Shown piece by piece: positions 8,390 through 16,308 of a stretch of 64,000 nucleotides of DNA. The position numbers and the translations under genes are program-made. The stretch covers positions 616,807 to 680,806 of the forward strand of contig JAQTUX010000001.1 of assembly GCA_028707125.1 (NCBI GenBank), written 5' to 3'. The notes beneath the pieces were generated by a model. The model made no database searches, was not told the DNA's origin, and saw only the letters and a program-made list of their open reading frames with translations. Within the stretch, counting starts at the first letter, position 1; every line of letters begins with the position of its first letter. The DNA comes from Candidatus Omnitrophota bacterium (lineage in GTDB: Bacteria; Omnitrophota; Gorgyraeia; Gygaellales; JAQTUX01).

Positions 8390-8881
8390 ATGATAATTTA
8401 TGAAGAAGTACTGCGTGAATTTCAGAAGCAAAAGGTAAGGTATGTTTTAGTTGGAGGCATAGCCTTTAATTTGCTTGGAGGATACAGAAGCACCTTTGAT
8501 ATGGACATCATTGTTGAGATGACCGATACAAACCTGCGCGGGGTCGTCCAGATATTAAAAAAGTCAGGTTTTCGCCTCAAACAGCCGATTGATCCGATTA
8601 GCATAGCTGATAAGGATATACGCGATGACTTAATCAGGCGCAAACATATAAAGGCAATCAACTTTTACAAGGACAAGAAGAGCTATGAAGAGATAGACAT
8701 AATTATCAAATCACCGGTGGATTTCAAGAGAGCTATCAAGAACGCGAAGAGAATTAAAGTAGGGAGATTGGCGCTTCCGGTTATCGCTCCAGCAGATCTA
8801 ATAAAGATGAAAAAGGCTATAGGGCGTAGCAGAGATAAAGAGGACATAAAGGAATTAAGAACCATTCAGAGGATGAAATGA
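8390..8881 (+). CDS. Nucleotidyltransferase of the AbiEii/MNT-like group
   Basis: 163 aa. The N-terminal half carries the nucleotidyltransferase core: a Gly-Gly-Ile/Ala-x-Asn loop (about residues 21-26) replacing the usual GS, then a T-x-D-x-D pair (STFDMDIIV, around residues 34-42) and a third acidic strand (EEIDIII, about 100). Such proteins include Abi-type toxins and minimal nucleotidyltransferases of toxin-antitoxin pairs. ATG 8390 was chosen because it sits just after a TATAAT box and gives the expected domain start; a longer in-frame extension to 8225 would run back into the previous gene. The stop overlaps the next small gene (ATGA), suggesting a two-gene module. Confidence 0.75.
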   Translation: MIIYEEVLREFQKQKVRYVLVGGIAFNLLGGYRSTFDMDIIVEMTDTNLRGVVQILKKSGFRLKQPIDPISIADKDIRDDLIRRKHIKAINFYKDKKSYEEIDIIIKSPVDFKRAIKNAKRIKVGRLALPVIAPADLIKMKKAIGRSRDKEDIKELRTIQRMK

Positions 8882-9033
8882 TATCTAAGTGGGAAACTCA
8901 GAAGGAGAAGATATTGAGAGGCCTTGAGGTATCGCCCAAGAATAAGCTGGAGGCCTTGAGGTTAATGAACGAGTTGGCAGACAGGGTTCTCTCGTATCGC
9001 CAGAAACTCATACGCCGTAAATTAAGGGCCTGA
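8878..9033 (+). CDS. 51-aa small protein coupled to the nucleotidyltransferase
   Basis: A short, highly charged helical protein of 51 residues beginning MISKWETQKEKIL and ending in a Lys/Arg-rich tail. Its ATG overlaps the TGA of the nucleotidyltransferase by four bases, and an internal GAAGGAG-like sequence follows rather than precedes it, so translation is probably coupled. Its size, basic charge and pairing suggest an antitoxin or small partner, but no DNA-binding motif is clear. The overlap is observed; the role is inferred. Confidence 0.6.
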   Translation: MISKWETQKEKILRGLEVSPKNKLEALRLMNELADRVLSYRQKLIRRKLRA

Positions 9034-9086
9034 GAAACAACCGAGCCAGCCCGCGCAGTGATATAATCGTAAAAAAGGAGGCAGAG

Positions 9087-9476
9087 ATGGAAAACTCGGT
9101 ATTCATAGCGAAGATTTTTGGCCTGTGTTATCTGATCCTTGGAGTGGGCTTTATGTTCAATCGCAAGGCCTTTCAGCAGGTAATGGATGACTTCTGCAAA
9201 AATGCCGCCCTCGTATTTTACGGCGGGATGCTGGCGCTTGTTATCGGGGTCGTGATCATACTTAACCATAACATATGGGTGGCTGACTGGACTGTGATGA
9301 TCACAGTCATCGGCTGGCTGGCGCTCATCAAGGGCATATGGATAATTATCCTGCCGAATACAGTATCTAAATTCATGCAGATCTACAGGGACAACGAATG
9401 CCTGCTGGCCGCCCATTCGGCTCTTGTGCTTATATTGGGCGCTGTCTTGACTTACTTCGGGTTCTTCGCGGCATAG
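9087..9476 (+). CDS. Small integral membrane protein, four TM helices
   Basis: 129 aa, almost entirely hydrophobic, with four predicted membrane helices (about residues 5-25, 42-62, 68-90 and 104-126) joined by short polar loops. AAGGAGG at 9076-9082 precedes the ATG at good spacing. No residues suggest an enzyme or transporter. It may be cotranscribed with the aldolase gene 16 bp downstream, though nothing else links them. I do not recognise a characterised family. Confidence 0.75.
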   Translation: MENSVFIAKIFGLCYLILGVGFMFNRKAFQQVMDDFCKNAALVFYGGMLALVIGVVIILNHNIWVADWTVMITVIGWLALIKGIWIIILPNTVSKFMQIYRDNECLLAAHSALVLILGAVLTYFGFFAA

Positions 9477-9492
9477 GTAGAGGAGGGAATAG

Positions 9493-10443
9493 ATGTATAG
9501 AGAACAGATCAAGGTGCTGGACTGCACTATCCGCGATGGCGGGCTTATCAATGATCATAACTTTGAACGCGAATTTGTGCGCAAGGTATATAAGGCCATC
9601 TCGCTGGCGGGCGTTGACTATATGGAGATCGGCTACAAGAATTCCAAAAAACTCTTTTCCCCCAAAGAGTACGGCCTGTGGAAGTTCTGCGACGACGATG
9701 AGATAAAGCGGCTGAAAGAGGGGGTGGAGTCCCGCACAAAGATCTCTGTCATGGTGGATGTCGGGCGCGTGGACACAGAGGAGATAAATCCTTCTGCCGA
9801 GAGCCCCGTTGATATGATACGGGTGGCCTCTTATGTCAAGGAGATAGACAAGGCCATACACCTTGTGAATAACTTTGCCGAAAAGGGCTATGAGACCACC
9901 ATCAACATAATGGCGATATCCCGCGACCAGGGCGCTGAGTTGGACGAGGCGCTTCATCAGATAGAGGAAGAGAGCAGGGTAGGCGTGGTCTATATCGTGG
10001 ACAGCTTCGGCGCGCTTTATCAGGAGCCGGTTGAATGGCTGGTGAAGAGATTTAAGGGCATATTGAAGACCAGGGAGGTGGGCTTCCACGGCCATAACCA
10101 TCAGCAGCTGGCCTTCGGCAATACCATTGAGGCGATCATCCACAACGCCAACTATCTTGACGCCACGGTCTATGGCATCGGCCGCGCCGCGGGTAACTGC
10201 CCGCTGGAGTTGCTGATCGGCTTCCTGAAGAACCCGAAGTTTGACATCAGGCCCATACTTGATCTGATATCTCAGGAGTTTGTGCCGTTAAGGGACAAGA
10301 TAGAATGGGGATATATCATACCTTACGCCATATCCGGCATGATGAATGAGCATCCCCGCGCGGCGATGGCGCTGCGCAAGAGCAGTAAAAAGGAAAATTA
10401 CCGCGAGTTTTACGAAGGCCTGATGAACCCGGAGTTGGATTAG
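9493..10443 (+). CDS. DRE-TIM aldolase/lyase (4-hydroxy-2-oxovalerate aldolase-like)
   Basis: 316 aa TIM-barrel metalloenzyme. The N-terminus has the defining Asp-Cys-Thr-Ile-Arg-Asp sequence (about residues 10-15; DRE motif variant), and near residue 200 the metal-binding His-x-His pair in GFHGHNH. Relatives cleave or condense 2-oxo acids (HMG-CoA lyase, 4-hydroxy-2-oxovalerate aldolase, isopropylmalate synthase). The exact substrate is not given by sequence. No acetaldehyde dehydrogenase follows, so a classical meta-cleavage role is unlikely. GAGGAGGG precedes the ATG. It lies 2 bp upstream of a KDPG-type aldolase gene, which suggests a shared sugar-acid or 2-oxo acid pathway. Confidence 0.8.
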   Translation: MYREQIKVLDCTIRDGGLINDHNFEREFVRKVYKAISLAGVDYMEIGYKNSKKLFSPKEYGLWKFCDDDEIKRLKEGVESRTKISVMVDVGRVDTEEINPSAESPVDMIRVASYVKEIDKAIHLVNNFAEKGYETTINIMAISRDQGAELDEALHQIEEESRVGVVYIVDSFGALYQEPVEWLVKRFKGILKTREVGFHGHNHQQLAFGNTIEAIIHNANYLDATVYGIGRAAGNCPLELLIGFLKNPKFDIRPILDLISQEFVPLRDKIEWGYIIPYAISGMMNEHPRAAMALRKSSKKENYREFYEGLMNPELD

Positions 10444-10445
10444 GC

Positions 10446-11072
10446 ATGGATGTGGAGCAGTTCAAGCGGCAGCCGGTCTTAGGCATACTACGCGGGATAG
10501 AAGCGGATGTAGTTGAGCCGCTTGTTGAGGCGCTGGCCTCATCCGGCCTCAAGGCCGTTGAAGTGACGATGAACACATCAGGCGCGCCTGACTTGATCAG
10601 GCAGATGGTCAAGTCAGCCAACGGCCGCCTGACAATAGGGGCAGGCACTGTTTTGGATATGGATGAGCTTCGGCTGGCGCTTGATTCCGGAGCCACATTC
10701 ATTGTTTCCCCCATATTAGTGCCCGCTGTAGTGAAATATTGCGCCAAAAAGAAGATACCCGTATTTCCCGGCGCGCTGACCCCGCGGGAGATATACAATG
10801 CCTGGATGGCAGGAGCTACTATGGTGAAGGTGTTCCCTGTCAGCTTTTTCGGCCCGGAATACATTAAGGAGATAAAAGGGCCTTTTAAGGATATACCGCT
10901 GCTTGCCTGCGGCGGCGTGACCCCGGAGAATATCCGCCTGTTTTTTTCCCGCGGCGCCTCGGCGGTCGCCTTCGGCGGCAGCATATTTAAGAAAGAGTGG
11001 TTTGAGCAGAAGAAATTTTCACTTATCACCGAGCGCGTAAAGGCGCTGCTTTCCGGCATGCGGCCTGTTTAA
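10446..11072 (+). CDS. eda: KDPG/KHG aldolase
   Basis: 208 aa, class I aldolase that cleaves 2-dehydro-3-deoxy-6-phosphogluconate and/or 4-hydroxy-2-oxoglutarate to pyruvate plus an aldehyde. The barrel is recognisable from VLGILRG near the N-terminus, the catalytic Glu39 in AVEVT, the Schiff-base lysine Lys128 in MVKVFP, and the phosphate-binding CGGVTPEN loop (about residues 157-164). Length is typical. It is 2 bp after the DRE-TIM lyase gene and forms an operon with it. No Entner-Doudoroff dehydratase gene is nearby. Confidence 0.88.
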   Translation: MDVEQFKRQPVLGILRGIEADVVEPLVEALASSGLKAVEVTMNTSGAPDLIRQMVKSANGRLTIGAGTVLDMDELRLALDSGATFIVSPILVPAVVKYCAKKKIPVFPGALTPREIYNAWMAGATMVKVFPVSFFGPEYIKEIKGPFKDIPLLACGGVTPENIRLFFSRGASAVAFGGSIFKKEWFEQKKFSLITERVKALLSGMRPV

Positions 11073-11091
11073 CGCCTCGCGCAGTTTTTTA

Positions 11092-11119
11092 TTGTTTTAA
11101 TCCCTTAAACAGGTATAAT
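11092..11119 (+). promoter_or_regulatory. Candidate promoter for the small lipoprotein genes
   Basis: TTGTTT (11092-11097), 16 bp, TATAAT (11114-11119), followed by a strong AGGAGG Shine-Dalgarno sequence (11130-11135) and ATG at 11140. Confidence 0.55.
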
Positions 11120-11139
11120 AGCGAAAAGAAGGAGGTGGT

Positions 11140-11265
11140 ATGACCAAGAGGCTTTGTTATGCCGCGGTGATCGCTATTTTCACGTTTTTTGTTTCGGGTT
11201 GCGCATTACTTAATACGGCCTTAGGCGTGGCTGCTGCTTACGCTGTTTATCAGGCAACTAAATAA
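11140..11265 (+). CDS. 41-aa small lipoprotein
   Basis: A 41-residue protein with a lipoprotein signal: Lys-Arg near the start, a hydrophobic stretch, and a lipobox Val-Ser-Gly-Cys with the lipidated Cys at residue 21. Only some 20 mostly hydrophobic residues remain after processing. It has its own promoter candidate and a very good ribosome-binding site. It resembles the tiny entericidin-like or YgdI-type lipoproteins in size only. The next gene, 24 bp on, also encodes a lipoprotein. Confidence 0.7.
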   Translation: MTKRLCYAAVIAIFTFFVSGCALLNTALGVAAAYAVYQATK

Positions 11266-11289
11266 CACTAATATCAGGAGGCAATGGAA

Positions 11290-11706
11290 ATGAACAGGAT
11301 GTTTTATGGCTTGGTTCTCGTGAGTTTGTTTTTTGTTCTTGGCTGCGGGCAGCAACCTCAGGAAGAGGCCATTAGCGAGGAAATGGAACCGGCAGACAGC
11401 CTTATCCAGGAGGGCGTTGGGGCATCCGTTACCGAGGTAAAACCGCTCGCGCAAACGGCGCAACAGCCGGTCGCGGCAGCGGCGCAGCAGGCAACAGAGA
11501 GGCCGTCATCCATAAATGAGATACAGCAGGCATTAAAGAACGCCGGGCTTTATCAGGGCGCGATTGACGGAAAGATGGGGCCGATGACCAGGGAGGCGAT
11601 AGAAACATTCCAGGCGAACAACGCGCTGGAAGTGGACGGCAAGGTAGGGCCGCGTACCTGGGAGAAATTAAAGGCATACCTGAACGCCGCAACCCCATCT
11701 GACTAA
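11290..11706 (+). CDS. Lipoprotein with peptidoglycan-binding domain
   Basis: 138 aa. Signal with lipobox Val-Leu-Gly-Cys (Cys near residue 18), a low-complexity Gln/Ala/Glu linker, and a C-terminal PG_binding_1 domain (about residues 78-135) with the usual repeat of Leu-x-x-x-Gly-Tyr/Leu-Tyr and DGxxGPxT turns (DGKMGPMT and DGKVGPRT). It probably anchors the outer membrane to peptidoglycan. AGGAGG at 11276-11281 lies 8 nt before ATG 11290 and only 2 nt before ATG 11284, so 11290 is preferred. Confidence 0.82.
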   Translation: MNRMFYGLVLVSLFFVLGCGQQPQEEAISEEMEPADSLIQEGVGASVTEVKPLAQTAQQPVAAAAQQATERPSSINEIQQALKNAGLYQGAIDGKMGPMTREAIETFQANNALEVDGKVGPRTWEKLKAYLNAATPSD

Positions 11707-11741
11707 GGCATTTTGCCGCTTAAATTTATTGAAGATTTTAG

Positions 11742-11769
11742 TTGACAAACGGCAAAAGCGGCATATAAT
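11742..11769 (+). promoter_or_regulatory. Strong promoter of the cold-shock gene
   Basis: Perfect TTGACA (11742-11747) and perfect TATAAT (11764-11769) with 16 bp between. The spacer contains CGGCAAAA (11750-11757), the complement of TTTTGCCG at 11711-11718, a possible operator. Confidence 0.85.
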
Positions 11770-11815
11770 AGCTCAAGCAGTAGATGGTAGTAAATAAAGG
11801 AGTAGGAATCTTGGC

Positions 11816-11853
11816 CCGTAAGGATAAGAAAACACTCTCCTTACGGTTTTTTT
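11816..11853 (+). terminator. Intrinsic terminator in the cold-shock leader
   Basis: CCGTAAGGA (11816-11824) pairs perfectly with TCCTTACGG (11838-11846), followed by seven T (11847-11853). It lies about 75 nt downstream of the expected transcription start and 55 nt before the coding region. AAGGAG at 11797-11802 can pair with CTCCTT inside the right arm and could act as an anti-terminator. Confidence 0.8.
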
Positions 11854-11907
11854 GCAGTTCCGCCATTATTTACTACGCTAAATTAAAAGAAAGGAGGGTA
11901 GTAAGTA

Positions 11908-12108
11908 ATGGCAAAAGGTAAAGTGAAGTGGTTCAGCAACCAGAAGGGTTATGGCTTCATCACCACCGAGTCAGGCACGGATGTATTCGTACATCACAGC
12001 GCGATTCAGGGTGACGGCTATAAAACTCTGGAAGAGGGTCAGGAAGTAGAGTTTGAAGTGGAAAAGGGCCCTAAAGGCGATCAAGCCAAGAACGTAGTCA
12101 AGTTGTAA
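11908..12108 (+). CDS. csp: Cold-shock domain protein (CspA family)
   Basis: 66 aa, a single cold-shock domain covering the whole protein. RNP1-like KGYGFIT (about residues 15-21) and RNP2-like VFVHHSAI (about 28-35) are intact, so it should bind single-stranded RNA/DNA as an RNA chaperone. A strong AAAGGAGG (11890-11897) precedes ATG 11908. The gene has a strong promoter, a ~130-nt structured leader with an internal terminator, and its own terminator, so it is monocistronic. Confidence 0.95.
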   Translation: MAKGKVKWFSNQKGYGFITTESGTDVFVHHSAIQGDGYKTLEEGQEVEFEVEKGPKGDQAKNVVKL

Positions 12109-12140
12109 ACTGAGAAAATACAGTTGTACAATATAGACGG

Positions 12141-12175
12141 AACGAGGCACTGAGTAATCAGTGCCTCGTTTTTTT
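12141..12175 (+). terminator. Intrinsic terminator after csp
   Basis: A 13-bp perfect stem, AACGAGGCACTGA (12141-12153) with its complement at 12158-12170, closes a GTAA loop and runs into a T-run ending at 12175. Confidence 0.92.
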
Positions 12176-12250
12176 GATATACAAATATTTATAAATTGCT
12201 ATAATATATTAATAATATTATAGATGTCAAAAAATGAAAGGGGATGAGGC

Positions 12251-12412
12251 ATGATCGAGAAGAGCGAATTCAAGGGGAAACCGGTTATTATTCTAAAGCG
12301 GAATGAAGAAGACAAGTATCCTTTTTCCTTCGGCTTGTCCAAGGCGCGGCTGATATTGGAGAACATGGAAGAGATAAAGCGGTTTGTGGAAGAAAACGAG
12401 ACAAAACAGTAA
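12251..12412 (+). CDS. 53-aa conserved-looking small protein
   Basis: 53 residues: an N-terminal two-strand segment (FKGKPVIILKR), a central YPFSFGLSKARLIL and a C-terminal charged helix. AAAGGGGATGAGG lies directly upstream of ATG 12251. A TATAAT at 12200-12205 could be the -10 of its promoter. The composition is that of an ordinary small cytoplasmic protein. It lies 18 bp before pilB and may be the first gene of that operon. I cannot name its family. Confidence 0.65.
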   Translation: MIEKSEFKGKPVIILKRNEEDKYPFSFGLSKARLILENMEEIKRFVEENETKQ

Positions 12413-12430
12413 TCTATCCGCGGGTATAAG

Positions 12431-14116
12431 ATGCAGAAGCAGAGAAAATCATTAGGCGAGAGCCTGGTAGATGAAGGCGTCATAACCGCCGAACAGCTCA
12501 ATAAGGCCAAAGAGGAAGAGAAGAGGAGCGGCCAGAGGTTAAGAAAGGCCCTGGTGAAATTAGGCATCATCGCGGAAGAGGACCTGGTCGCCTTCCTGGG
12601 TACCAGGCTGGGGCTTCCCCGCGTAGAGCTGGATAACTATCTCATAGACCAGAAGGTAATTGACCTGGTGCCTGAAGAGTCAGCCAGAAAATACGAGCTC
12701 ATCCCCGTGCTAAAGATAGGCAACCGCCTTACCTGCGCCATGGTCGACCCGTGGAACGTCTTTGCACTGGATGATCTAAGGATGAAGACCGGGCTGATTA
12801 TTGAGCCGGCGGTGGCGACTACGGATGAAATAAAGAAGGCGCTCAGCCGTTATTACGGGGCAAGGGGCGGCATTGAAGAGATAATCAAGGCCATTGACGC
12901 CGAAGGCGTGGGCATAGACATAGACAAGTCCGATGACATCAAAAAGATAGAAGAGATCGTCGCGGAGCCGGTAATAATAAAGCTGGTGAACTTGATCATT
13001 ATGAAGGCCGTAAGCGCCAGGGCCAGCGATATCCATATAGAGCCGGAGAAGGAAACACTCCGGCTGAGGTTCCGCATAGACGGGATGCTCCAGGAGGAGG
13101 CATCTCCCCCCAAACACCTGCAGTCAACCATAATTTCCAGGATCAAGATAATGGCCAGGCTGGATATCGCGGAAAGAAGGGCGGCCCAGGACGGCAGGTT
13201 CAGCGTCAAGATAGAGGGCAGGGATATAGATATCCGAGTTTCCTGCGTTCCCACCATATACGGAGAGAATATTGTGCTGCGCATACTGGATGTGTCCAAC
13301 GCGCTCTTAGGGCTGGACCAGCTGGGTTTCTCCAAAGATATTTTAGGCCGTTACCATAAACTTATCATCCGGCCCCACGGGATAATCCTGGTGACCGGCC
13401 CCACAGGCAGCGGAAAGACCACCACGCTTTATGCCTCGCTGAATGAGATAAACAAGGTTGAGAAAAATATCATAACCATAGAGGACCCCGTGGAATACAA
13501 GCTGGAAGGCGTCCGGCAGATCCAGGTGAACCCCAATGTAGAGATGACCTTTGCCGGCGGCTTGCGTTCAATATTGAGGCAGGACCCCGACATCATTATG
13601 GTCGGCGAGATACGGGATTTTGAGACCGCGGAGATAGCTGTGCACGCGGCACTGACCGGCCACCTTGTTTTCTCTACGCTTCATACCAATGACGCCGCGG
13701 GAGCGGTAACCAGAATGCTTGATATGCGGGTTGAGCCGTATCTGCTTTCTTCTTCTGTTATCGGCGTGCTGGCGCAGCGGCTGGTAAGGACCATATGTAA
13801 GGATTGCAAGGAAGAGTATGCGCCCACAGAAGCGGAACTGAAGGGCATCGGTATTCTTAAAGAGGTAAAATTATATAGAGGAAAGGGCTGCGACAGATGC
13901 AGGAACAGCGGATATAAAGGCAGGATAGGCATCTTTGAGCTGATGCCTTTTGACGACAATATACGCAACCTCGTTACTGCCAAGGCGGCGCTGGAGGAGA
14001 TACGCAAACAGGCAGTCGCCTCCGGCATGGTCACTCTGACGCAGGACGGCATTGATAAGGTAAAGCAGGGGCTTACCACTACGGAGGAAGTCCTTCGCGT
14101 GACGCGGGAGGAATAA
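12431..14116 (+). CDS. pilB: PilB/GspE-type assembly ATPase
   Basis: 561 aa cytoplasmic hexameric ATPase that powers pilus or pseudopilus assembly. Order: N-terminal T2SSE_N domain (about residues 1-150), linker, then the ATPase core with the Walker A loop GPTGSGKTTT (about 322-331), Asp and His boxes (IEDPVE; RQDPDIIMVGEIRD; STLHTND) and a tetracysteine zinc finger (CKDC...CDRC, about residues 457-496) typical of PilB/GspE and absent from PilT. It leads an operon encoding the platform protein, pilins and alignment proteins. Confidence 0.93.
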   Translation: MQKQRKSLGESLVDEGVITAEQLNKAKEEEKRSGQRLRKALVKLGIIAEEDLVAFLGTRLGLPRVELDNYLIDQKVIDLVPEESARKYELIPVLKIGNRLTCAMVDPWNVFALDDLRMKTGLIIEPAVATTDEIKKALSRYYGARGGIEEIIKAIDAEGVGIDIDKSDDIKKIEEIVAEPVIIKLVNLIIMKAVSARASDIHIEPEKETLRLRFRIDGMLQEEASPPKHLQSTIISRIKIMARLDIAERRAAQDGRFSVKIEGRDIDIRVSCVPTIYGENIVLRILDVSNALLGLDQLGFSKDILGRYHKLIIRPHGIILVTGPTGSGKTTTLYASLNEINKVEKNIITIEDPVEYKLEGVRQIQVNPNVEMTFAGGLRSILRQDPDIIMVGEIRDFETAEIAVHAALTGHLVFSTLHTNDAAGAVTRMLDMRVEPYLLSSSVIGVLAQRLVRTICKDCKEEYAPTEAELKGIGILKEVKLYRGKGCDRCRNSGYKGRIGIFELMPFDDNIRNLVTAKAALEEIRKQAVASGMVTLTQDGIDKVKQGLTTTEEVLRVTREE

Positions 14117-15331
14117 GTGGCCGTATATAATTACAGGGCGCGGGATAAGGCCGGCAGCGCCGTTAAGGGCGCGATGGAGGCGGCGGCAAAAGACGAGGTC
14201 GTGGAGCGGCTGCGCAAGATGGGGTATATGGCCACGCAGGTCAGGGAATCCCTGCCCGGCATTAAGATAGAGTCGTTATTTGAAGGGCTGAAAAGAGTAA
14301 GCACGGAAGATATGATCATCTTTAACGTGCAGCTTTCCAATATGATCGGCTCGGGTATAAGTATATTGACCAGTTTGGATACGATCAGCAGGCAGATCGA
14401 AAACAGAAGGTTGAGGCAGATCATAAGCGGCGTTGCCAGAGGCGTTGAGGCAGGGGAGAGTTTTTCCCAGGCATTGTCCAGGCACCCCGGTGTCTTTCGG
14501 CAGTTATTCATAAGTATGGTAAGGGCGGGTGAGTCCAGCGGCAAGCTGGACGTTATTTTAGCCAGATATGCCGTATTTGCCGAACAGCAGGAGGATTTAA
14601 GGCAGAAAATAAAAGGCGCGCTTTTTTATCCCGCCATACTGTTGGCCGCCGGAATAGCAGTCACACTTTTTGTGGTCACGTTTATTATTCCCCAGTTTGC
14701 CCAGATCTTCCTGAAGGCGGGCATAACGCTGCCTTTACCCACCTTGATCCTCTACAAGATAGGCATGGGGATAAAGCATTTCTGGTATGCTATCATATTA
14801 TTTATCATTGTATCCGGCCTGGCGCTCAGATACTACGCCGGGACAAAGTCAGGGCGGCTTAAATGCGACAGGTTGAAGCTGAACCTGCCTGTTTTGGGCC
14901 CCCTGCATCGTAAGGCCGCGATATCGGGATTCAGCCGGACGCTGTCCACTCTCATAGCCAGCGGCGTTCCGATATTAGAGGCGCTGGCCACGGTCAAAGG
15001 CGTCATAGGCAATGAGGTCCTGGAGAACGTGATAGACAATGTGCGCGGCGCGGTAGAGAAAGGGGAAGGCATAGCAGCCACCTTAAAGGTGAGCAATGAG
15101 TTCCCTCCGGATACCGTGCAGATGATCTCTTCGGGCGAGGAAAGCGGCGCGCTGGATAAGATGCTGAATAAGGTAGCCGATTTCTACGATATGTCTTTAG
15201 GCCACGCGGTCAAGAAAATGACCGCTGTGATCGAGCCTTTATTTTTAGCCGTAATGGGCTGCATGGTGGGGTTTATTATGCTGTCAATGCTGCTGCCGAT
15301 TTTTGATATGATGAAAATACTAAGGAGGTAG
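14117..15331 (+). CDS. pilC: PilC/GspF-type platform protein
   Basis: 404 aa inner-membrane protein with two copies of the GspF/PilC domain (about residues 65-190 and 270-390), each ending in hydrophobic helices (around 168-190, 220-240 and 370-395). It anchors the ATPase to the pilin assembly site. GTG 14117 starts immediately after the pilB stop codon, with GGGAGGAA just upstream. Length and repeats are as expected for the family. Confidence 0.93.
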   Translation: MAVYNYRARDKAGSAVKGAMEAAAKDEVVERLRKMGYMATQVRESLPGIKIESLFEGLKRVSTEDMIIFNVQLSNMIGSGISILTSLDTISRQIENRRLRQIISGVARGVEAGESFSQALSRHPGVFRQLFISMVRAGESSGKLDVILARYAVFAEQQEDLRQKIKGALFYPAILLAAGIAVTLFVVTFIIPQFAQIFLKAGITLPLPTLILYKIGMGIKHFWYAIILFIIVSGLALRYYAGTKSGRLKCDRLKLNLPVLGPLHRKAAISGFSRTLSTLIASGVPILEALATVKGVIGNEVLENVIDNVRGAVEKGEGIAATLKVSNEFPPDTVQMISSGEESGALDKMLNKVADFYDMSLGHAVKKMTAVIEPLFLAVMGCMVGFIMLSMLLPIFDMMKILRR

Positions 15332-15334
15332 GAG

Positions 15335-15787
15335 ATGAGAAAGGCATTTACATTGATCGAACTGTTGATCGTCATCGCGGTGATATCCATTCTGGTAAGC
15401 ATCGCGCTGCCGCGTTTTAAGGGCATGGTTGACGAGGGCAATATTGCCAAGGCGAAGGGAGAGCTGCGCACGCTTCAGACGGCGGTTGAGAGTTACTATA
15501 TTCATAATAATAACGCATATCCTGCCACCGGCTCTGCCGCGCTTCAGACGGCGCTGTCCACCGCCGTGCCAAATATCATTGATTTTGTGCCCACTGATCC
15601 GTTCAGCGCCTCAAGCGCCGATTACGTGTGGGTGAACGGCGGCACAAATAATAAGTTTTATATAATTTATTCAGTCGGCCCTGCCGGCAACGGCAGCGCC
15701 GCGATATCCGGCACCGATACCGTCACGGAAACCAACGGCGCCAGCTGTATATATGTCTCCAATATCAGCCGCGATACCCAGCCGTGA
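15335..15787 (+). CDS. Major pseudopilin-like protein (GspG/PilA type)
   Basis: 150 aa with a short type III signal peptide: basic leader, then the prepilin motif ending in Ala and FTLIELLIV, with Glu at +5 of the mature protein and about 20 hydrophobic residues. The C-terminal part is a pilin globular domain with a Thr-Asp-Pro-Phe segment (about residues 88-91) and one long alignment helix, consistent with GspG-like pseudopilins. AGGTAGGAG precedes ATG 15335. The residue before FTLIE is Ala rather than the canonical Gly, worth noting for processing. Confidence 0.88.
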   Translation: MRKAFTLIELLIVIAVISILVSIALPRFKGMVDEGNIAKAKGELRTLQTAVESYYIHNNNAYPATGSAALQTALSTAVPNIIDFVPTDPFSASSADYVWVNGGTNNKFYIIYSVGPAGNGSAAISGTDTVTETNGASCIYVSNISRDTQP

Positions 15788-16302
15788 GAGGTTTCACGCT
15801 GCTGGAGGTCCTCATTTCAATTGTTATTATCACATCCGGGATCGTGATATTGCTGGAGATCATACCGGTGGTTATGCAGGGCTCCGCCAATATTGAAAAC
15901 CTGGTTACCGCCACAACGCTGTCAAGGGACCTGATGGATGAGATCCTGAGCAAGGGCTTTGACGACCCCGACACAGGGGCTGCTTTCGGCCTTGAAGAAT
16001 CAGCGCCCAGAAGCAACTTTGACGATGTTGATGATTATGACGGTTTGAGCGAGGACCCGCCGCAGGACGTAAGCGGCGCCGACTATGACGGCACAGGCGC
16101 GATGCCGGATTACTCCCGATTTACGCGCGCGGTCACGGTGGAAAACGTCCCGGAAAATGACTTCAACGCGGCAAGTCCGTCCGCGGACGGGACTACCGAT
16201 GCCAAAAGGATCATCGTGACAGTGTCCTGGCCTGATAAGGCAGGCACAGCGCAGGTAGAGTTAAGGTCTGTGGCAAGCGAATATCATCCCGACCCAAGAT
16301 AA
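15784..16302 (+). CDS. Minor pseudopilin (PilV/GspI-like)
   Basis: 172 aa. A prepilin motif RG-FTLLEVLISIVI is at the very N-terminus (Gly3, Glu at +5), followed by a hydrophobic helix and a soluble, Asp-rich domain of about 130 residues. The start is a GTG at 15784 that overlaps the stop of the previous pseudopilin gene (GTGA). It should be a minor tip subunit. Acidic Asp-Asp-Tyr-Asp stretches (about residues 78-90) could bind calcium, as in other pseudopilins, but this is only suggested by composition. Confidence 0.82.
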   Translation: MRGFTLLEVLISIVIITSGIVILLEIIPVVMQGSANIENLVTATTLSRDLMDEILSKGFDDPDTGAAFGLEESAPRSNFDDVDDYDGLSEDPPQDVSGADYDGTGAMPDYSRFTRAVTVENVPENDFNAASPSADGTTDAKRIIVTVSWPDKAGTAQVELRSVASEYHPDPR

Positions 16303-16308
16303 CGCGCG

